From contig CASFDW010000001.1 of NCBI GenBank assembly GCA_949293595.1, forward strand, positions 1 to 64,000: a stretch of DNA of 64,000 nt, read 5' to 3'. The notes under the pieces were generated by a model that was not told where the DNA came from, did not search any database, and saw only the letters and a list, made by a program, of their open reading frames with translations. This document shows, in pieces, positions 61,089-64,000 of this stretch. This stretch comes from an uncultured Spirochaetales bacterium. GTDB taxonomy: Bacteria > Spirochaetota > Spirochaetia > Sphaerochaetales > Sphaerochaetaceae. The translations under genes and the position numbers were made by a program. Within the stretch, counting starts at the first letter, position 1. Each line of letters begins with the position of its first letter.

Positions 61089-62267
61089 TTATTTCTCCAA
61101 TGCCTTGATTCCGGGCAGGGTCTTTCCTTCGAGGAACTCGAGGGAGGCACCACCACCGGTGGAGACATGGCTGATCTTCGAGGCAAGACCGAACTTGTTG
61201 ATTGCGGCGACGCTGTCCCCGCCTCCCACGACGCTTGTGGCATCGCTGTCGGCGAGAGCCCTTGCCACGGCCTCGGTCCCCTTTGCGAAGGAAGCGAACT
61301 CGAAGACCCCCATCGGGCCGTTCCACACGACACTCTTGGCGCTCTTGAGCTCGTCGACTATGAGAGCAACGGTCTTGGGACCGATATCCATGCCCATGAG
61401 ATCGGACGGGATGTCCACTCCGTCGACTGCGACAGGAGATGCGTTCTCATCGAAAGATGCGGCACAGACATGATCCACGGGAAGAATGACCTTGACGCCC
61501 TTTTCCTTGGTTGTGGCAAGGAAATGCTCTGCAGTCTCGAGGAAATCATCCTCGACGAGGCTCTTGCCGATCTCGTGCCCCTGCACCTTGAGGAATGTGT
61601 ATGCCATTCCGCCTCCGATGACGATCGTATCGCAGGTCTTGGAAAGGGATTCAAGCACGCTGATCTTGCTGGACACCTTGCTTCCTCCGATGATCGCAAC
61701 GAACGGATGATCCGGATTCTCAAGAAGAGGTGCCATGAACTTGACCTCCTTCTCGATGAGGAATCCAGCATAGGAAGGAAGATAATGGGCAACACCCTCT
61801 GTAGATGCGTGTGCGCGGTGTGCGGTTCCGAATGCGTCGTTGCAGTATACGTCTCCGAGCTTTGCAAGCTTCTTTGCAAACTCAGGATCGTTCTTCTCCT
61901 CCTCCTTGTAGAAGCGGACGTTCTCAAGCATGAGGACATCGCCGGGCTTGAGTGCGGAAGCAAGCTTCTCCACCTCGTCCCCGATCACATCCGGAGCAAG
62001 CGTGACAGGCCTACCGAGCTGTTTCTCGAATTCCTGCTTTACGGTCGCAAGCGAGAACTCGGGCTTCTTCTCGCCCTTCGGTCTGCCGAAGTGGCACATG
62101 ACGACAAGGCTGGCACCCTGGCCGAGAATATAGTTGATCGTCGGAAGAGCGGCAAGGATCCTAGTGGGATCTGTCACCTTTCCATCCTTGACAGGGCAGT
62201 TGAAATCGACGCGGATGAGAACTCTCTTTCCCTTGAGGTCCGCTTCGTTGATGGTATGAAGTTTCAT
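61089..62267 (-). CDS. pgk: phosphoglycerate kinase
   Basis: Pgk makes ATP from 1,3-bisphosphoglycerate. The 392-residue protein has VLIRVDFNCPV, CHFGRPKG, LENVRFYKEEEKNDPEFAKKLA (cited as MLENVRFY), NDAFGTAHRAHAS, IIGGSKVSSKI and the C-terminal GGGDSVAAINKFG with STGGGASLEFLEG. TGGAGG precedes the ATG. It lies between gap and tpiA, one base from the tpiA start. Confidence 0.97.
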   Translation of the reverse strand: MKLHTINEADLKGKRVLIRVDFNCPVKDGKVTDPTRILAALPTINYILGQGASLVVMCHFGRPKGEKKPEFSLATVKQEFEKQLGRPVTLAPDVIGDEVEKLASALKPGDVLMLENVRFYKEEEKNDPEFAKKLAKLGDVYCNDAFGTAHRAHASTEGVAHYLPSYAGFLIEKEVKFMAPLLENPDHPFVAIIGGSKVSSKISVLESLSKTCDTIVIGGGMAYTFLKVQGHEIGKSLVEDDFLETAEHFLATTKEKGVKVILPVDHVCAASFDENASPVAVDGVDIPSDLMGMDIGPKTVALIVDELKSAKSVVWNGPMGVFEFASFAKGTEAVARALADSDATSVVGGGDSVAAINKFGLASKISHVSTGGGASLEFLEGKTLPGIKALEK

Positions 62268-62286
62268 AGTATTTCCTCCAGTATCA

Positions 62287-62312
62287 AAACAGGCCTGCTT
62301 GATCGGCAGGCC
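62287..62312 (-). terminator. attenuator-like hairpin between gap and pgk
   Basis: On the minus strand GGCCTGC and GCAGGCC form a perfect 7-bp stem around CGATCAA, followed by TGTTTTG. It may reduce read-through so that gap is expressed above pgk and tpiA, or stabilise the gap mRNA. Confidence 0.5.
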
Positions 62313-62358
62313 CGTGATTTCCGAGCATAAAGCCGGATTTCAAACTTTCAGCTGAATA

Positions 62359-63407
<1,049 letters not shown>

Positions 63408-63460
63408 TCTGATTTCCTTTTACAGAGATACCATTTTTTTCGTATTTAGTAAAGCATGTT

Positions 63461-63910
63461 TTAGCAATCAAAAGCCAGCTTTGCAAGGATTTCCTCCTGT
63501 TTCACAAGCATCGGTTCCGAAGTGAAATCATTGCTTTGGTGGTCATATCCCTGAAGGTGCATCAAACCATGCAGAATAAGCCGTCCGAGCTCCTCGTCCT
63601 CAGGACAGGAGAAAGCGGCGGCATTCCTCTTCATCGCATCGAGACTGATGAACACGTCGCCAAGCTCCTTGCCGCCGTCCGGCTGCGGGAACTGTTCGCC
63701 ATCGGACAGGGCGAAGGTAAGTATGTCCGTCGCCTCGTCCCTGTTCCTGTATTCCCGGTTCAAAGACCTTATCTCGTCGTCGGAGACGAACGTCAGGGAG
63801 AAATCTCCTTCGAGGGAAAGCTCCCTGACGAACATGTCGAGGCGCCGCGAAACCTTGTCCTCCGGCGCCTCCCGCCTGTATTCCTCGTCATTGTAATAGA
63901 TATCGTACAT
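63461..63910 (-). CDS. ybeY: endoribonuclease YbeY
   Basis: YbeY is a metallo-RNase involved in 16S rRNA 3' maturation and ribosome quality control. The 149-residue protein has the zinc motif HGLMHLQGYDH (family HGxLHLxGYDH), NREYRNRDEATDILTFAL and LGDVFIS. AGGATTAGGA precedes the ATG. It follows the HD-family gene by two bases. Confidence 0.95.
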   Translation of the reverse strand: MYDIYYNDEEYRREAPEDKVSRRLDMFVRELSLEGDFSLTFVSDDEIRSLNREYRNRDEATDILTFALSDGEQFPQPDGGKELGDVFISLDAMKRNAAAFSCPEDEELGRLILHGLMHLQGYDHQSNDFTSEPMLVKQEEILAKLAFDC

Positions 63911-63912
63911 TC

Positions 63913-64000
63913 CTAATCCTTGTCGTTGTTGTATTCTATCCTCTGGTGGTCCCTGCCGACCAGGGTGATTATGAAGGTGTCCTTGATCTTGAACAGGTCG
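63913..64000 (-). CDS. C-terminal end of a probable 7TM-HD family phosphohydrolase (PgpH-like)
   Basis: Only the last 28 codons and the stop are in the window; the gene continues beyond it. The visible end (FKIKDTFIITLVGRDHQRIEY) fits the C-terminal pattern of 7TM receptor-HD proteins such as PgpH, which degrade cyclic di-AMP and often precede ybeY. This is a tentative call from a short fragment and gene order. Confidence 0.45.
   Translation of the reverse strand, partial: DLFKIKDTFIITLVGRDHQRIEYNNDKD

Overview
The window is a dense, mostly housekeeping stretch of a diderm bacterium that I read as a spirochaete. The main reason is a GreA with an extra N-terminal region of about 770 residues, as known in Treponema and Borrelia. 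Supporting signs are relaxed spirochaete-type lipoboxes, BamA plus TamB without a TamA nearby, LptF/LptG permeases, and an rpoD - zinc-ribbon protein - RNase P RNA order. A Treponema- or Sphaerochaeta-like lineage is plausible, but species cannot be named from this sequence. The coding regions are moderately GC-rich. One island (about 3.82-5.0 kb) is very AT-rich.

Layout. 0-3 kb: end of rpoD, a coiled-coil zinc-ribbon protein, RNase P RNA and a lipoprotein gene on the plus strand, facing mazG. 3.8-5.7 kb: AT-rich island with a low-molecular-weight phosphatase, 615 bases without genes, and a lipoprotein gene. 5.8-13.4 kb (minus): rpe, dtd, recA, scpA, scpB, rluB-like, cmk, rpsA and a membrane TPR protein. 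13.4-16.4 kb (plus): the giant greA. 16.3-30.9 kb (minus): one long transcription/translation unit, rimP-nusA-infB-rbfA-truB-ribF-rpsO-pnp-dut-lptF-lptG-tgt-murJ, behind a near-consensus promoter. 30.9-32.3 kb: a MATE transporter. 32.3-42.0 kb (minus): tamB-bamA-mutS. 42.0-46.6 kb: tmk (plus), then yebC-ruvC-ruvA-ruvB-queA (minus). 46.7-50.7 kb: lepB-hemW (minus) back to back with a membrane-anchored SUMF1-like protein and smpB (plus). 50.7-54.7 kb (minus): a TetR regulator, tmRNA (ssrA) and folD-miaB-sir2. 54.7-56.4 kb (plus): an outer-membrane barrel protein and a lipoprotein. 56.6-64 kb (minus): an HD-family gene end, ybeY, gap, pgk, tpiA, secG, a flavodoxin-like protein, a PpiC/SurA-type chaperone, nusB, map and a phosphoribosyltransferase.

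Genes within units are tightly packed: 4-nt ATGA overlaps are common and 8-nt overlaps recur (scpA/scpB, scpB/rluB, infB/rbfA). The themes are ribosome function and rescue (S1, S15, IF-2, RbfA, RimP, tmRNA, SmpB, YbeY), envelope biogenesis (BamA, TamB, LptF/G, MurJ, LepB, SecG, PpiC), DNA repair (RecA, MutS, RuvABC), tRNA modification (TruB, Tgt, QueA, MiaB) and lower glycolysis.

I found no CRISPR array, phage, insertion sequence or defence island, and no clear novel multi-gene system. The most interesting signals are regulatory or domain-level. Seven transcription-unit head genes have a -10-like box only 6-9 nt before the start codon and no ribosome-binding site, which suggests leaderless mRNAs. 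The rimP leader can fold into a hairpin whose loop pairs with the bases next to its Shine-Dalgarno. The tamB/tmk divergent promoters share a palindromic -10. Several proteins also depart from their families (NusA with a zinc ribbon, Tmk without the Walker lysine, RibF without a recognisable kinase half).
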